Under the pieces are notes generated by a model. It was given only the letters and a program-made list of their open reading frames with translations, was not told the DNA's origin and made no database searches. A stretch of 64,000 nt of DNA from Virgibacillus phasianinus. Lineage in GTDB: Bacteria > Bacillota > Bacilli > Bacillales > Amphibacillaceae. Positions 1 to 11,138 of the stretch are shown here, in pieces. The translations under genes were made by a program, and so were the position numbers. The stretch spans positions 372,001 to 436,000 of the forward strand of contig NZ_CP022315.1 of assembly GCF_002216775.1 (NCBI RefSeq). The letters are read 5' to 3'. Every line of letters starts with the position of its first letter. Position 1 is the stretch's first letter.

Positions 1-3146
<3,146 letters not shown>

Positions 3147-3281
3147 AGTTTGAATAGAATCGACACCAATCAATTCTATCGTTGGTCTTAGCTTTGTTTC
3201 GTTGCTTGACATATTACTTGGTTGTTTGTTCAGTTTTCAAGGAGCAAATTGTTTTCATCGCCTCAAAACAGCGACTCTAAT

Positions 3282-3311
3282 AGATTACCATAATCACTGT
3301 TATCATGTCAA
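3282..3311 (-). promoter_or_regulatory. rRNA operon promoter
   Basis: On the minus strand a perfect -35 TTGACA (3311-3306) is followed after 18 bases by TAATCT (3287-3282). Transcription would start near 3275, leaving a leader of about 130 bases with a boxA-like TTGTTCAGTTTTC before 16S. The rest of the gap up to the next gene (3312-3548) shows only one small hairpin at 3515-3539, with no T-run, behind ygxA. Confidence 0.7.
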
Positions 3312-3548
3312 CAGGAAAGTTGTTAATCTTTTTTATTTTTTGTTGCCGCGTTCATCGCGTTTTTTGCAACAGAGATAACTTTACCATGGTTAAAAGGAGA
3401 AGTCAAACCCTATTTTTAAGAAAATCATTATTTATTACTAAAAACATCGAAAATCTCCGGATTATGAAACATTAGTATGGCTCTCCAGTCTTTCTGCAAT
3501 TATCCAATAGTAGAACCTACATCTCCTCTGTATGTAGGTCCATATTGT

Positions 3549-4424
3549 TCAATCTGTATTACTAACCAAGTATTTCCGCTGATAAACGCCAACACCCTTC
3601 GTTTCCACTCTTTCCGTTTTAATAATATTTTTCTCAGCCAAATAAGAAACGATTGCTGTAAGATCCAAATCGTATGATTTTAACAAGGGATGCGTTTTTA
3701 GTTCACTATATGACCAACTGCCGTCTCTTTCCCTCATTAGATCAAGAAGATGTTTTGCGGAATATCTTGCCCGTGTGCTGATAACGAAATCAATCGCGAG
3801 TATCATTAATTGCACGCGCTTTTCAATTTCTTCATTGCTCTGGATCAATTCCTCATATAACTTATACACTTCCGGGTCAATTTGCCGTACTTGCTTCCAT
3901 ACAGTAACTTCCGGGTGAAAGCCTTTTTCAATGACAGCCAACCGGGCCAAGTAATGTAAGGAATGAATCATTCTACTATATGCATCTTTATAATGATGTG
4001 TTTCATACAAATCTTTTGCTTCACTATAACTTTTCACTAATTTACCGAATTCAATTGCTTTTCGTAAGTCACGCTTGGTTGATGGGAAACTTCTTAATTG
4101 TTCTTTTAAATCACTAATATACTCGTTTCGATCAAAGATAACTTTCCCATATATAACCCACTCAACTGCACGGCGGTAAGTACTTGTATCAATCCATTTC
4201 ATTAATAAATCTTCTCTGACCACATGTAAGGCAGCTGTTTTATTGTCAAATTCATAATGCTTTACATGCCATGGCTGATCCCCATTATTAACAATGATTA
4301 ATAAAATAACATCAAAATTATCCGTGAGTGGACTGTTCGGCTTCATTTTTTCTATTAGTAGGATACCTAGTGTATCCAGATCACTTGCACGTTCCTGATA
4401 GATGGGACGTAATAAATCCTCCAC
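3549..4424 (-). CDS. ygxA: YgxA-like nucleotidyltransferase-fold protein
   Basis: A 291-residue cytosolic protein, mostly helical, with the YgxA family start EDLLRPIYQERAS and a nucleotidyltransferase-like N-terminal half followed by a helical substrate-binding-like half. Biochemical function is unknown in the family. I place the start at the GTG at 4424, because a strong Shine-Dalgarno (GGAGGAG) sits just before it; the in-frame ATG at 4442 would bury that ribosome site inside the gene. The gene sits between the rRNA operon and ygzB, as in B. subtilis. It is divergent from ygzB, and both promoters must lie in the 170-base gap. Identification rests on memory of the family and on synteny. Confidence 0.85.
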   Translation of the reverse strand: MEDLLRPIYQERASDLDTLGILLIEKMKPNSPLTDNFDVILLIIVNNGDQPWHVKHYEFDNKTAALHVVREDLLMKWIDTSTYRRAVEWVIYGKVIFDRNEYISDLKEQLRSFPSTKRDLRKAIEFGKLVKSYSEAKDLYETHHYKDAYSRMIHSLHYLARLAVIEKGFHPEVTVWKQVRQIDPEVYKLYEELIQSNEEIEKRVQLMILAIDFVISTRARYSAKHLLDLMRERDGSWSYSELKTHPLLKSYDLDLTAIVSYLAEKNIIKTERVETKGVGVYQRKYLVSNTD

Positions 4425-4523
4425 CTTAGTCAACTCCTCCATTTATGTTTACACTTCTTAAGTCTACTATTCGATAGCCGATACTAAAATTCCTCTTTCC
4501 GTCACAAAAAATTCAAGAAGATA

Positions 4524-4532
4524 TGCTATACT
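4524..4532 (+). promoter_or_regulatory. Extended -10 promoter candidate for ygzB
   Basis: TGCTATACT provides a TG-n extended -10 with a near-consensus TATACT hexamer (4527-4532), about 60 bases before the ygzB start. The -35 region is poor, which is typical for extended -10 promoters. This is a motif match only. Confidence 0.4.
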
Positions 4533-4592
4533 ATTTTTGCGAGCGAAGCATAATGGTATAACGCTTTTCTAAAGGATTTAAGGAGGATTGAC

Positions 4593-4985
4593 ATGGCTCA
4601 GCTAGTCTATAAAAGTAAAATAAATAAAATTCGTTCCTTCGCATTATTTCTCATTTTTGCCGGCTTCGGATTTATGTATGGTGGAATTTTCACCAGAAAT
4701 ACTGAATGGCTGATGGCTACATTTTTCGTAATTGGTATCCTATGTGTTATTTTTAGTACCGTTGTCTACTTTTGGATTGGCATGTTATCAACAAAAGCGG
4801 TGCCAATTATTTGCCCAAACTGTGAAAAACCAACGAAAATGCTTGGGCGGGTTGATGCATGTATGCACTGTAAGCAGCCACTTACACTAGATAAGGACCT
4901 TGAGGGTGAAGAGTTTGATGAGAAACTTAACTCAGGTAAATATAGACGCGAATTTAACAAAAAAAGAAGAAGTGAGAAAAAGTAA
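4593..4985 (+). CDS. ygzB: YgzB, UPF0295 membrane protein with zinc-ribbon-like tail
   Basis: A 130-residue membrane protein. Two hydrophobic segments (about residues 14-32 and 40-62) are followed by a cytosolic tail with CPNCEK and CMHCKQ, a four-cysteine zinc-ribbon-like pattern, and a very basic C-terminus. This is the UPF0295/YgzB family, whose function is unknown. A strong ribosome site (AAGGAGGA) sits 7 bases before the ATG. In B. subtilis ygzB lies directly beside perR; here pabA and pabBC have been inserted between them. A terminator follows immediately. Confidence 0.88.
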   Translation: MAQLVYKSKINKIRSFALFLIFAGFGFMYGGIFTRNTEWLMATFFVIGILCVIFSTVVYFWIGMLSTKAVPIICPNCEKPTKMLGRVDACMHCKQPLTLDKDLEGEEFDEKLNSGKYRREFNKKRRSEKK

Positions 4986-5010
4986 ATCCGTCACTATGAC
5001 GGATTTTTCT
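4984..5010 (+). terminator. Rho-independent terminator after ygzB
   Basis: A 9-bp perfect stem (AAATCCGTC / GACGGATTT) with a 5-base loop is followed by a T-rich tail, right at the end of ygzB. Confidence 0.85.
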
Positions 5011-5045
5011 ATACCGTCGTCTTCATGTAAAGGGGGAACATTGAA

Positions 5046-5654
5046 ATGATTCTTGTAATCGATAACTATGATTCATTCACTTTCAATCTGGTTCAATCTA
5101 TCAAGCAATTACAGCAGAAGGTTTTCGTTGCACGAAACGATAAAATTACCATAGAGGCGATTGAAAACATGAATCCTTCCCATATATTGATTTCACCAGG
5201 TCCGGGTAATCCTTCTGATGCTGGAATATCATTAGAGGTTATAAGCAAATTACATACCAACTATCCGATACTGGGGGTTTGCCTTGGCCATCAGGCAATA
5301 GCACAGGCCTTTGGCGGGAAAATTACGAAAGCCAAAATGCCGATGCACGGTAAGGTGTCCCCTATTCATCATGATGGGCAGGGATTGTTCCGGGGATTAC
5401 AAAATCCACTTTCCGTAACAAGATATCATTCATTAATCGTTGATTCGAACAATTTACCTGAATGTTTGCTTGTAACCGCGACAACAAAAGAGGGAGAAAT
5501 CATGGCTTTACGTCATAAGTTTTACCCTTTGGAAGGCATTCAGGCCCATCCTGAAGCAATATTAACCGAAAATGGACTTGAGCTTCTAAATAATTTCTTG
5601 CAAAGGAAGGAAGATTCAATCAATGAAACCACAGAATCCCGAATTATTTTTTAA
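5046..5654 (+). CDS. pabA: Aminodeoxychorismate/anthranilate synthase glutamine amidotransferase subunit
   Basis: Class I glutamine amidotransferase, 202 residues, full length for PabA/TrpG. It releases ammonia from glutamine for the synthase subunit that makes 4-amino-4-deoxychorismate, a folate precursor. The N-terminal MILVIDNYDSFTFNLVQ signature, catalytic Cys79 in GVCLGHQ, and His168/Glu170 in AHPE form the triad. The 3' end overlaps the start of the PabB-PabC fusion gene by 32 bases, indicating translational coupling. In Bacillus the same subunit can also serve TrpE. The neighbour here is pabB, so folate synthesis is the clear role. Confidence 0.93.
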   Translation: MILVIDNYDSFTFNLVQSIKQLQQKVFVARNDKITIEAIENMNPSHILISPGPGNPSDAGISLEVISKLHTNYPILGVCLGHQAIAQAFGGKITKAKMPMHGKVSPIHHDGQGLFRGLQNPLSVTRYHSLIVDSNNLPECLLVTATTKEGEIMALRHKFYPLEGIQAHPEAILTENGLELLNNFLQRKEDSINETTESRIIF

Positions 5655-7422
5655 CTTCAAAGATACAAGTGGGACCAAGAAACCGGTGATGTTTAAGGAT
5701 CCGATTGACATAATAAGTACCTCAAATATAGATGAAGTACTTCCGTATCTTGAAAGAGTCCAGGACTATGTGAACGCAGGATACTATGCTGCAGGTTATC
5801 TAGCGTACGAAGCAGCCCCCGCCTTTGAACCAGAATTCAAGGTCAACACGGATGGAAGTCAGACACTTCTGTGGTATGGAATTTTTACAAAGCCAACATA
5901 CGAAAGTTTATCAAGCGCAGGAGACTTTTCAATCAAGGAGTGGACAGCATCGGAACCAGCTGATCATTACCAAAAAAGTATCGAACATATTAAGAACCTT
6001 ATCGAGCTAGGTGACACATACCAGGTCAATTACACAATACGCATGAATTCCACGTTTACAGGCGATACAAAGGCATATTATACCCAATTGGCACAAGCAC
6101 AAGCAGCGGATTACAGCGCCTTTATCCAAACAGCAGACCACACTATCCTATCCGCGTCGCCGGAGTTATTTTTTCAAATGTGTAAAGGAAAAATAACAAC
6201 CCGGCCAATGAAAGGCACAGCGCAACGGGGCTTGACCTATAAGGAAGATAATAGAAGGGCGACATGGCTTGCCGCGTCAGAAAAAAACCGGGCAGAAAAT
6301 GTTATGATTGTTGATCTGCTCCGTAATGATCTTGGGACAATCGCTAAACCCGGCACTGTACAGGTTCCTAAACTATTTTCGATTGAAAAATACCCAACCG
6401 TTTATCAAATGACATCAACTATCACTGCAACCACAGAGGAAGATATATCTCTAACAGATGTGTTCAAAGCATTATTCCCTTGCGGCTCCATCACAGGTGC
6501 GCCTAAAATCAGCACCATGCGAATCATTCAGGAATTGGAGACATCTCCCCGGGGTGTTTATTGTGGTGCAATCGGCTATATTACCCCCGAACAGGAGGCG
6601 ATATTCAATGTACCAATCCGAACAGTGACCATCGACCATGAAGATAATTGTGCCAAGTACGGAGTTGGCGGCGGTATAACATGGGACTCTACCAGTGAAG
6701 GAGAGTACGATGAAATCATTACAAAATCTGCATTGCTAAAACGGAAACAGCCTGAATTTCAATTACTTGAATCGATTGGTCTGGTTCACGGCAGCTATCT
6801 GGTATTGGAAAACCATATGGAACGGTTGGAAAAGTCTGCATGGTACTTCAACTTTTCAATCGATATAGAAGAAATAAGGAAAGAACTAATGAAATGTGCT
6901 TCTACTCATTCAAACGACAAATGGAAAGTCCGCTTACTTGTTGATCAAGATGGCCAGTTCACCTGCGAAGCTGTGCAAATCATACACGACTCAATAGATG
7001 AGGTTACTGCAGTGCTTGCCAATGCCGCTGTTTCAAGCGAAGATGTGTTTCTTTATCACAAAACAACAAACCGATCTGTCTATAAAAAGGCAAAAGCCAG
7101 CCATCCAGATGTTTACGATGTGCTATTATGGAACGAAAAAAAAGAAGTGACTGAATTTACCGCTGGAAATGTTGTGATGCAGATAAATGATCAATTTTTC
7201 ACACCACCAATTGAGTGTGGACTCTTAGGTGGCACTTTTCGAAAAAAACTAATCGATTCCGGTAAAATCGCAGAACGAATTATTCGGGTCGATGAATTAA
7301 AAGATTGCGAATGTATCTGGTTTATCAACAGTGTCAGGGAATGGATACCTGTGAAGTTACACGAAAAGCGCAAGCTTCTGGGCGCTCGTGCTAGACAGAA
7401 AAAGCGCAGGCACCAGAGCTAG
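5623..7422 (+). CDS. pabB: PabB-PabC fusion: aminodeoxychorismate synthase plus aminodeoxychorismate lyase
   Basis: A 599-residue fusion. Residues about 110-370 are the chorismate-binding synthase domain: ASPELFF near 178, RPMKGT at 194-199, MIVDLLRNDLG at 228-238, SITGAPK at 289-295 and EGEYDE near 359. Residues about 380-580 form a class IV PLP-dependent lyase (PabC type), with Lys480 in YHKTTNRS as the probable PLP lysine and LLGGTFR at 534-540. Together with PabA this would convert chorismate to p-aminobenzoate. The last 19 residues (581-599) are strongly basic and are encoded by a copy of a dispersed repeat, so the native C-terminus was near PVKLH. The start overlaps pabA. Confidence in the fusion is high; activity of the tailed protein is not known. 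Confidence 0.9.
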   Translation: MKPQNPELFFNFKDTSGTKKPVMFKDPIDIISTSNIDEVLPYLERVQDYVNAGYYAAGYLAYEAAPAFEPEFKVNTDGSQTLLWYGIFTKPTYESLSSAGDFSIKEWTASEPADHYQKSIEHIKNLIELGDTYQVNYTIRMNSTFTGDTKAYYTQLAQAQAADYSAFIQTADHTILSASPELFFQMCKGKITTRPMKGTAQRGLTYKEDNRRATWLAASEKNRAENVMIVDLLRNDLGTIAKPGTVQVPKLFSIEKYPTVYQMTSTITATTEEDISLTDVFKALFPCGSITGAPKISTMRIIQELETSPRGVYCGAIGYITPEQEAIFNVPIRTVTIDHEDNCAKYGVGGGITWDSTSEGEYDEIITKSALLKRKQPEFQLLESIGLVHGSYLVLENHMERLEKSAWYFNFSIDIEEIRKELMKCASTHSNDKWKVRLLVDQDGQFTCEAVQIIHDSIDEVTAVLANAAVSSEDVFLYHKTTNRSVYKKAKASHPDVYDVLLWNEKKEVTEFTAGNVVMQINDQFFTPPIECGLLGGTFRKKLIDSGKIAERIIRVDELKDCECIWFINSVREWIPVKLHEKRKLLGARARQKKRRHQS

Positions 7423-7434
7423 ACATCTTTTCGT
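7362..7434 (+). repeat. Dispersed repeat family R1, copy inside the 3' end of pabBC
   Basis: Two partial units of the same repeat occur here: GAAAAGCGCAAGCTTCTGGG, GCTAGACAGAAAAAGCGCAG and GAGCTAGACATCTTTTCGTT. The same words recur at about 19.98-20.17, 51.48-51.61 and 62.57-62.66 kb. The unit runs through the last codons and the stop of the fusion gene. Confidence 0.8.
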
Positions 7435-7457
7435 TTATACCCTCTTGTAACCATCAA

Positions 7458-7493
7458 AAGGCCCAGCAACCATTAAAAGTTGCTGGGCCCCAC
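7458..7493 (-). terminator. Bidirectional terminator between pabBC and perR
   Basis: An 11-bp perfect stem (GGCCCAGCAAC / GTTGCTGGGCC) with an 8-base loop. On the minus strand it is followed by TTTTG, as expected for the end of perR; the same hairpin may stop readthrough from pabBC. Confidence 0.8.
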
Positions 7494-7508
7494 CTTATTC
7501 ATACGAGA

Positions 7509-7952
7509 CTAATGTTTCTGCGTATCCAATTTTTTGCAGTCTTCGCACTTGCCGTAAATTTCCATTCGGTGATGACTTACTTCAAATCCAGTCACCTGTT
7601 CAGCAAGGGACTCTACCTCATCCAATGATGGATAATGAAAGTCGACTATTTTCCCGCAGGACTCACAAATAATGTGATAGTGTTCCGTGGTATTGCAGTC
7701 AAATCTGCTTGACGCATCCCCGTATGTCAACTCCCTTACAAGTCCAATTTCTCTTAGTACTCGAAGGTTATTGTATACAGTCGCGACGCTCATGTTCGGA
7801 AATTTTCCTTCCAGCGCTTTATATATATCATCTGCTGTTGGGTGAATCATGGAATTAAGAAGATATTCAAGAACCGCATGACGTTGTGGTGTTATCCGAA
7901 CGCCTGATTCTTTTAATGTGCCGATTGCTTCACGCAGTTTTTGCTCAGACAC
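7509..7952 (-). CDS. perR: PerR, peroxide-responsive Fur-family repressor
   Basis: A 147-residue Fur-family protein. The block [15 protein letters not shown] followed by the recognition helix in [16 protein letters not shown] is diagnostic of PerR. Structural zinc cysteines are present as CESCGK and CEDCKK. The metal-sensing histidines and aspartates ([17 protein letters not shown]) are kept, so peroxide sensing by metal-catalysed histidine oxidation is expected. I choose the GTG at 7952, because GAGGTG sits 7 bases upstream; ATGs at 7958 and 7973 are too close to it or have no ribosome site. A PerR box lies upstream at 8000-8014, which suggests autorepression. Confidence 0.93.
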   Translation of the reverse strand: MSEQKLREAIGTLKESGVRITPQRHAVLEYLLNSMIHPTADDIYKALEGKFPNMSVATVYNNLRVLREIGLVRELTYGDASSRFDCNTTEHYHIICESCGKIVDFHYPSLDEVESLAEQVTGFEVSHHRMEIYGKCEDCKKLDTQKH

Positions 7953-7999
7953 CGTCATGCACCTCACTTTCATTTATATATTCTACTACTATTATTACT

Positions 8000-8014
8000 T
8001 TATAATAACTATAA
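8000..8014 (-). promoter_or_regulatory. PerR box upstream of perR
   Basis: TTATAATAACTATAA matches the PerR consensus TTATAATnATTATAA at 14 of the 14 defined positions but one, centred about 55 bases before the perR start. Known biology: PerR represses its own gene in B. subtilis. Confidence 0.7.
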
Positions 8015-8104
8015 TTAGTGTACCTGTTAGACTGCCTTCCTGTCAATAAAAGTATATGAACAAAGTACCTATGTTAGTACCAATTCATCAATTTTCATCA
8101 AAGT

Positions 8105-8662
8105 TTAAACATCTGCCTGCAACGGTATTTCTTCTCCACCAAGGTTTGAGTTTACATAACGCGCTGCAACAAAAAGGAAATCCGACAGACGGTTCAAATA
8201 GGAAACTACGAGCGGGTTTGCCAATTCATCCTCTAAACCTACTGCTGTTCGTTCCGCTCTTCTGGCAATGGTCCGCGCTGTGTGCAATGCACTTGAAGCG
8301 CTATGTCCAGATGGCAAGATAAAGTTTTTTAATGTCGCAAGATCCTTGTCCCATTCATCTATTTGATCTTCAAGCTCCTGTATATATGCCTGTTTCAACT
8401 TCCAGCTTACTTCTTTGTCATTTGGTGTGGCAAGCTCCGCCCCAACATGGAACAGTATTGTTTGCACACGGTGCATCGTTTTTAAAAATTTTTCTTTTTC
8501 GTCCCAGTCAACATCTGCAAGAAAACTTAGTGACAGCCCTATCATGGAGTTCGCTTCATCACATGTTCCGTAAGCCTCAACACGCAAATCATTTTTCGGA
8601 ACCCGTTGCCCATATATTAACGACGTTTTTCCCTTATCACCTGATCTTGTGTAAATTCGCAT
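8105..8662 (-). CDS. yvqK: PduO-type cob(I)alamin adenosyltransferase
   Basis: 185 residues, typical of PduO-type ATP:cob(I)alamin adenosyltransferases, which make adenosylcobalamin from reduced cobalamin and ATP. The N-terminal TRSGDKGKTSLIYG forms the ATP site, and GTCDEANSMIG and RTIARRAER (about 130-140) are further family signatures. A good ribosome site (CAGGGGG) precedes the ATG. It starts 2 bases after the stop of the upstream dehydrogenase gene, so the two are probably co-transcribed. No cobalamin-dependent enzyme or corrin synthesis gene is in the window, so salvage of imported cobalamin is the likely role. Confidence 0.92.
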   Translation of the reverse strand: MRIYTRSGDKGKTSLIYGQRVPKNDLRVEAYGTCDEANSMIGLSLSFLADVDWDEKEKFLKTMHRVQTILFHVGAELATPNDKEVSWKLKQAYIQELEDQIDEWDKDLATLKNFILPSGHSASSALHTARTIARRAERTAVGLEDELANPLVVSYLNRLSDFLFVAARYVNSNLGGEEIPLQADV

Positions 8663-8664
8663 GA

Positions 8665-9618
8665 TTAATACCCCCTGGAAAGATTAATTTTATTTATCAT
8701 CAAATCTGTTTTACCTTGTTGATAGGTATGCATATTCTGCGTAAAAATTTCTAGTGCCCGTTTTTGATAATGCGGCGATATTCCTGATAAATGGGGAGTG
8801 ATTGTCACATTGTCATAATCCCAAAGTGGATGATTTACGGGAAGCGGTTCCTCCTCTGCAACATCCAGAATGGCATGAGCAATTTCCTTCGATTGGATAG
8901 CATTTTGCAACACGTCAGTTGTAACAGCGTCACCCCTTCCCATATTAAGAAAGGCTGCATGGTCAGGCAGCAGTTTAAAATGCTCTTTAGTAAAGAAACC
9001 TTTTGTTTCTGGTGTGCTTGGCAAGACAGATACAAGGAAATCTGACTCTGGTAGCACTGTATTTATTTCTGCCGCTGTTACATTCTTGTCGAAAAACTCG
9101 ACATTTCTTCCGCTTCTGGATACACCATATGTTATCATGTGGAATGCCTTTGCCAGACGTGCAACCTCTTGTCCGATTGCCCCGGTGCCTGCAATAAGGA
9201 TAGTCTTACCCGTAATTTCCTGCATCCTGATTGATCGGTCCCATACGTGATTCTCCTGATTGAATATTAATTGTTTTGTTTGTCTTGAAACCTGCAAAAT
9301 ACTGGAAATTGCGTACTCAGCCATTGGTACCTTATGGATTCCCCGCGCATTTGTTACGAGTATGTCCTTTCTATCAATGGCAGCAAATGGCATCGTATCC
9401 ATCCCCGCAGACAGGACCATAATCCACTTCAGTTTATTCGTTTGACTGACAATCTCATCGGTTAAGTCCTCCCCATATGTCACAAGAACCTCCGCTTCCG
9501 TCATATGGCCAATTGCTTCATCCATCCGATCGCAAAAAATAAACAATTCCTTTGGAAATTGCAGTTTTAATTTATCCTGATGCTTGGTTGAAACCTTAGC
9601 TGAAAAAAGTATAACCAA
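8665..9618 (-). CDS. D-isomer specific 2-hydroxyacid dehydrogenase
   Basis: 317 residues, NAD(P)-dependent dehydrogenase of the D-2-hydroxyacid family. The catalytic and nucleotide-binding order is normal: Rossmann motif GTGAIGQEVARLAKA near 142-156, substrate/cofactor block NMGRGDAV near 224, AILDVAEEEPLP near 247-258, and the catalytic HLSG near 276. The N-terminal half is the less conserved catalytic domain. The substrate cannot be read from the sequence; glyoxylate/hydroxypyruvate reductase is possible. It is the first gene of a probable two-gene operon with the cobalamin adenosyltransferase, with no obvious metabolic link between them. Confidence 0.88.
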   Translation of the reverse strand: MVILFSAKVSTKHQDKLKLQFPKELFIFCDRMDEAIGHMTEAEVLVTYGEDLTDEIVSQTNKLKWIMVLSAGMDTMPFAAIDRKDILVTNARGIHKVPMAEYAISSILQVSRQTKQLIFNQENHVWDRSIRMQEITGKTILIAGTGAIGQEVARLAKAFHMITYGVSRSGRNVEFFDKNVTAAEINTVLPESDFLVSVLPSTPETKGFFTKEHFKLLPDHAAFLNMGRGDAVTTDVLQNAIQSKEIAHAILDVAEEEPLPVNHPLWDYDNVTITPHLSGISPHYQKRALEIFTQNMHTYQQGKTDLMINKINLSRGY

Positions 9619-9639
9619 CTTTCATTCCTCCTAGTGCCC

Positions 9640-9918
9640 CTACATAAGATTTTCACTATTTATTGCTTGTAAACTGTCTAACACAAATATACCATTATCA
9701 CGGATTAATACGTCATCAAAATAAATTTTACCATCCTTGAAGGTCAATACAACATCCTGAAAAATCTTTCCCTGATATGGACATGGCGTGTTATAGGATA
9801 TGGTTCCATTAACACTATTTTTAGCTGGTGCTGTATAGACTTCTCTACCAGGAATATTAAATTCCCCTGCACACATTACTGCCGGATTTTCTATTATTGA
9901 AGTAAAAAGACAGTCCAC
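9640..9918 (-). pseudogene. Internal fragment of an M29-family aminopeptidase
   Basis: The 92-codon frame contains GEFNIPGREVYTAPAKNS, then VNGTISYNTPCPYQGKIF and TFKDGKI, which I recognise as the central active-site region of M29 metallo-aminopeptidases (AmpS/PepS/aminopeptidase T). Intact members are about 370-410 residues; neither the N-terminal domain nor the C-terminal metal ligands are encoded on either side. After FKDGKI the frame departs from the family. I read this as a decayed remnant that is unlikely to be active. About 170 bases on its upstream side (9919-10091) hold no recognisable gene. Confidence 0.65.
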
Positions 9919-10091
9919 ATCATCAATGGGACTGCCTACATCTGCTTATCCGTTTTCCCTAATGGCTGTTTTCACATAGTTTGTTTCTATTATCACCACA
10001 GTTCATATAAGCGACGTATATGTTGGGTGTTTTCCGCAGCGGAAATCACATTGCTGTTACATCGCAGTTTATAGGTTTTGCGTTAAAAACT

Positions 10092-10562
10092 TTAGAGAAC
10101 AGACTCCCTAATGAATGTTAATGCGTCTTCTACATGACCTTTCACACTGACTTTACGGTATTCTTTTTGAAGAATACCCTCTTTATCAATGATGAATGTC
10201 GAACGTTCGATACCATAATATTCCTTGCCAAAGTTTTTCTTAAGTTTCCATACCCCGTATTCTTCAGCAACTTTATGATCAACATCGGCCAGCAGTAAAA
10301 ATGGCAATTCATGTTTATCAATAAATTTCTGATGTCGATCAACCGGGTCTGGACTGACACCGATAATTACTGCGTCTAAATCCTGAAAGCTTTCATGTTG
10401 ATCGCGAAAGTCACATGCTTCTGTTGTACATCCAGGTGTCATATCTTTTGGATAAAAATATATGACAACATGCTTTCCTTTAAAACTAGAAAGGCTTACA
10501 TTTTCCCCTTCCTGATTTTCAAGTGTGAAATTCGGTGCTGCTTTACCTGTTTCAACTGTCAT
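10092..10562 (-). CDS. bcp: Bcp/YgaF-type thioredoxin-dependent thiol peroxidase
   Basis: 156-residue peroxiredoxin of the BCP/PrxQ class, reducing hydrogen and organic peroxides with electrons from thioredoxin. The peroxidatic cysteine is in PKDMTPGCTTEACDFRD, and the second cysteine five residues later gives the atypical 2-Cys PrxQ pair. The start is the ATG at 10562, with GGAGGG about 7 bases upstream; a TTG start at 10577 would include the ribosome site. It lies in the conserved hemL-ygaF-perR neighbourhood, though now separated from both by inserted genes. No PerR box is visible before it. Confidence 0.93.
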   Translation of the reverse strand: MTVETGKAAPNFTLENQEGENVSLSSFKGKHVVIYFYPKDMTPGCTTEACDFRDQHESFQDLDAVIIGVSPDPVDRHQKFIDKHELPFLLLADVDHKVAEEYGVWKLKKNFGKEYYGIERSTFIIDKEGILQKEYRKVSVKGHVEDALTFIRESVL

Positions 10563-10623
10563 TACTATTCCCTCCAAGCAAGTATTTCGATTATTTTCAC
10601 TATAGCATAGTTTTTCGTATCAC

Positions 10624-11025
10624 CTAATCATCCTGCTTATTCTGCACAATACGAAGAACAAATGCTGTCGGCAAAATATAACCGATTAATGCTTGAATCA
10701 GGGCAATGAGCCTGCCATAGCCAATTGGTGTTATATCACCATACCCGATTGTCAGCATGGTAACGCCGCTAAAATAGCCGGAATGAATTAGTGATCCTAC
10801 GATACTGACTTGCCTTAATTCCCCGCCTTCCACGAGAACAATCCGATTAAAAGAAAGAATAAAGTAGATAAGTGCAAAGCCGATAATGACAATACTGTAT
10901 ACAACAAGCAAGGAGTAAAATATTTCAATCGAAAACCCTCGTTTTCCGCGTTTCATGAAATAGCCGATACTTAAGAGCATTGTAATACTTACTAATATAA
11001 TAAAGATCCACGAATTAATTGTCAT
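10624..11025 (-). CDS. Two-TM potassium channel family protein
   Basis: 133 residues. Hydrophobic segments lie at about 4-22, 34-56 and 98-122, with a pore loop containing the selectivity filter TIGYGDITP between the last two. This is the Ion_trans_2 (KcsA-like) pore. No C-terminal RCK domain is present, so gating is unknown. The start is the ATG at 11025 (GAAGGGGA upstream); a longer open frame to 11238 overlaps the divergent response regulator and lacks a ribosome site. It is divergent from the Bce-type two-component genes. Confidence 0.85.
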   Translation of the reverse strand: MTINSWIFIILVSITMLLSIGYFMKRGKRGFSIEIFYSLLVVYSIVIIGFALIYFILSFNRIVLVEGGELRQVSIVGSLIHSGYFSGVTMLTIGYGDITPIGYGRLIALIQALIGYILPTAFVLRIVQNKQDD

Positions 11026-11138
11026 TCTATCCCCTTCTTTATTATTACCATACGCTTTGTCCAAAGTCCCTATGTCATTTATTTTTATAAATAAATAAGG
11101 TAGGATAAAATTAGTAAATGATATTGGTGGTGTTAATA

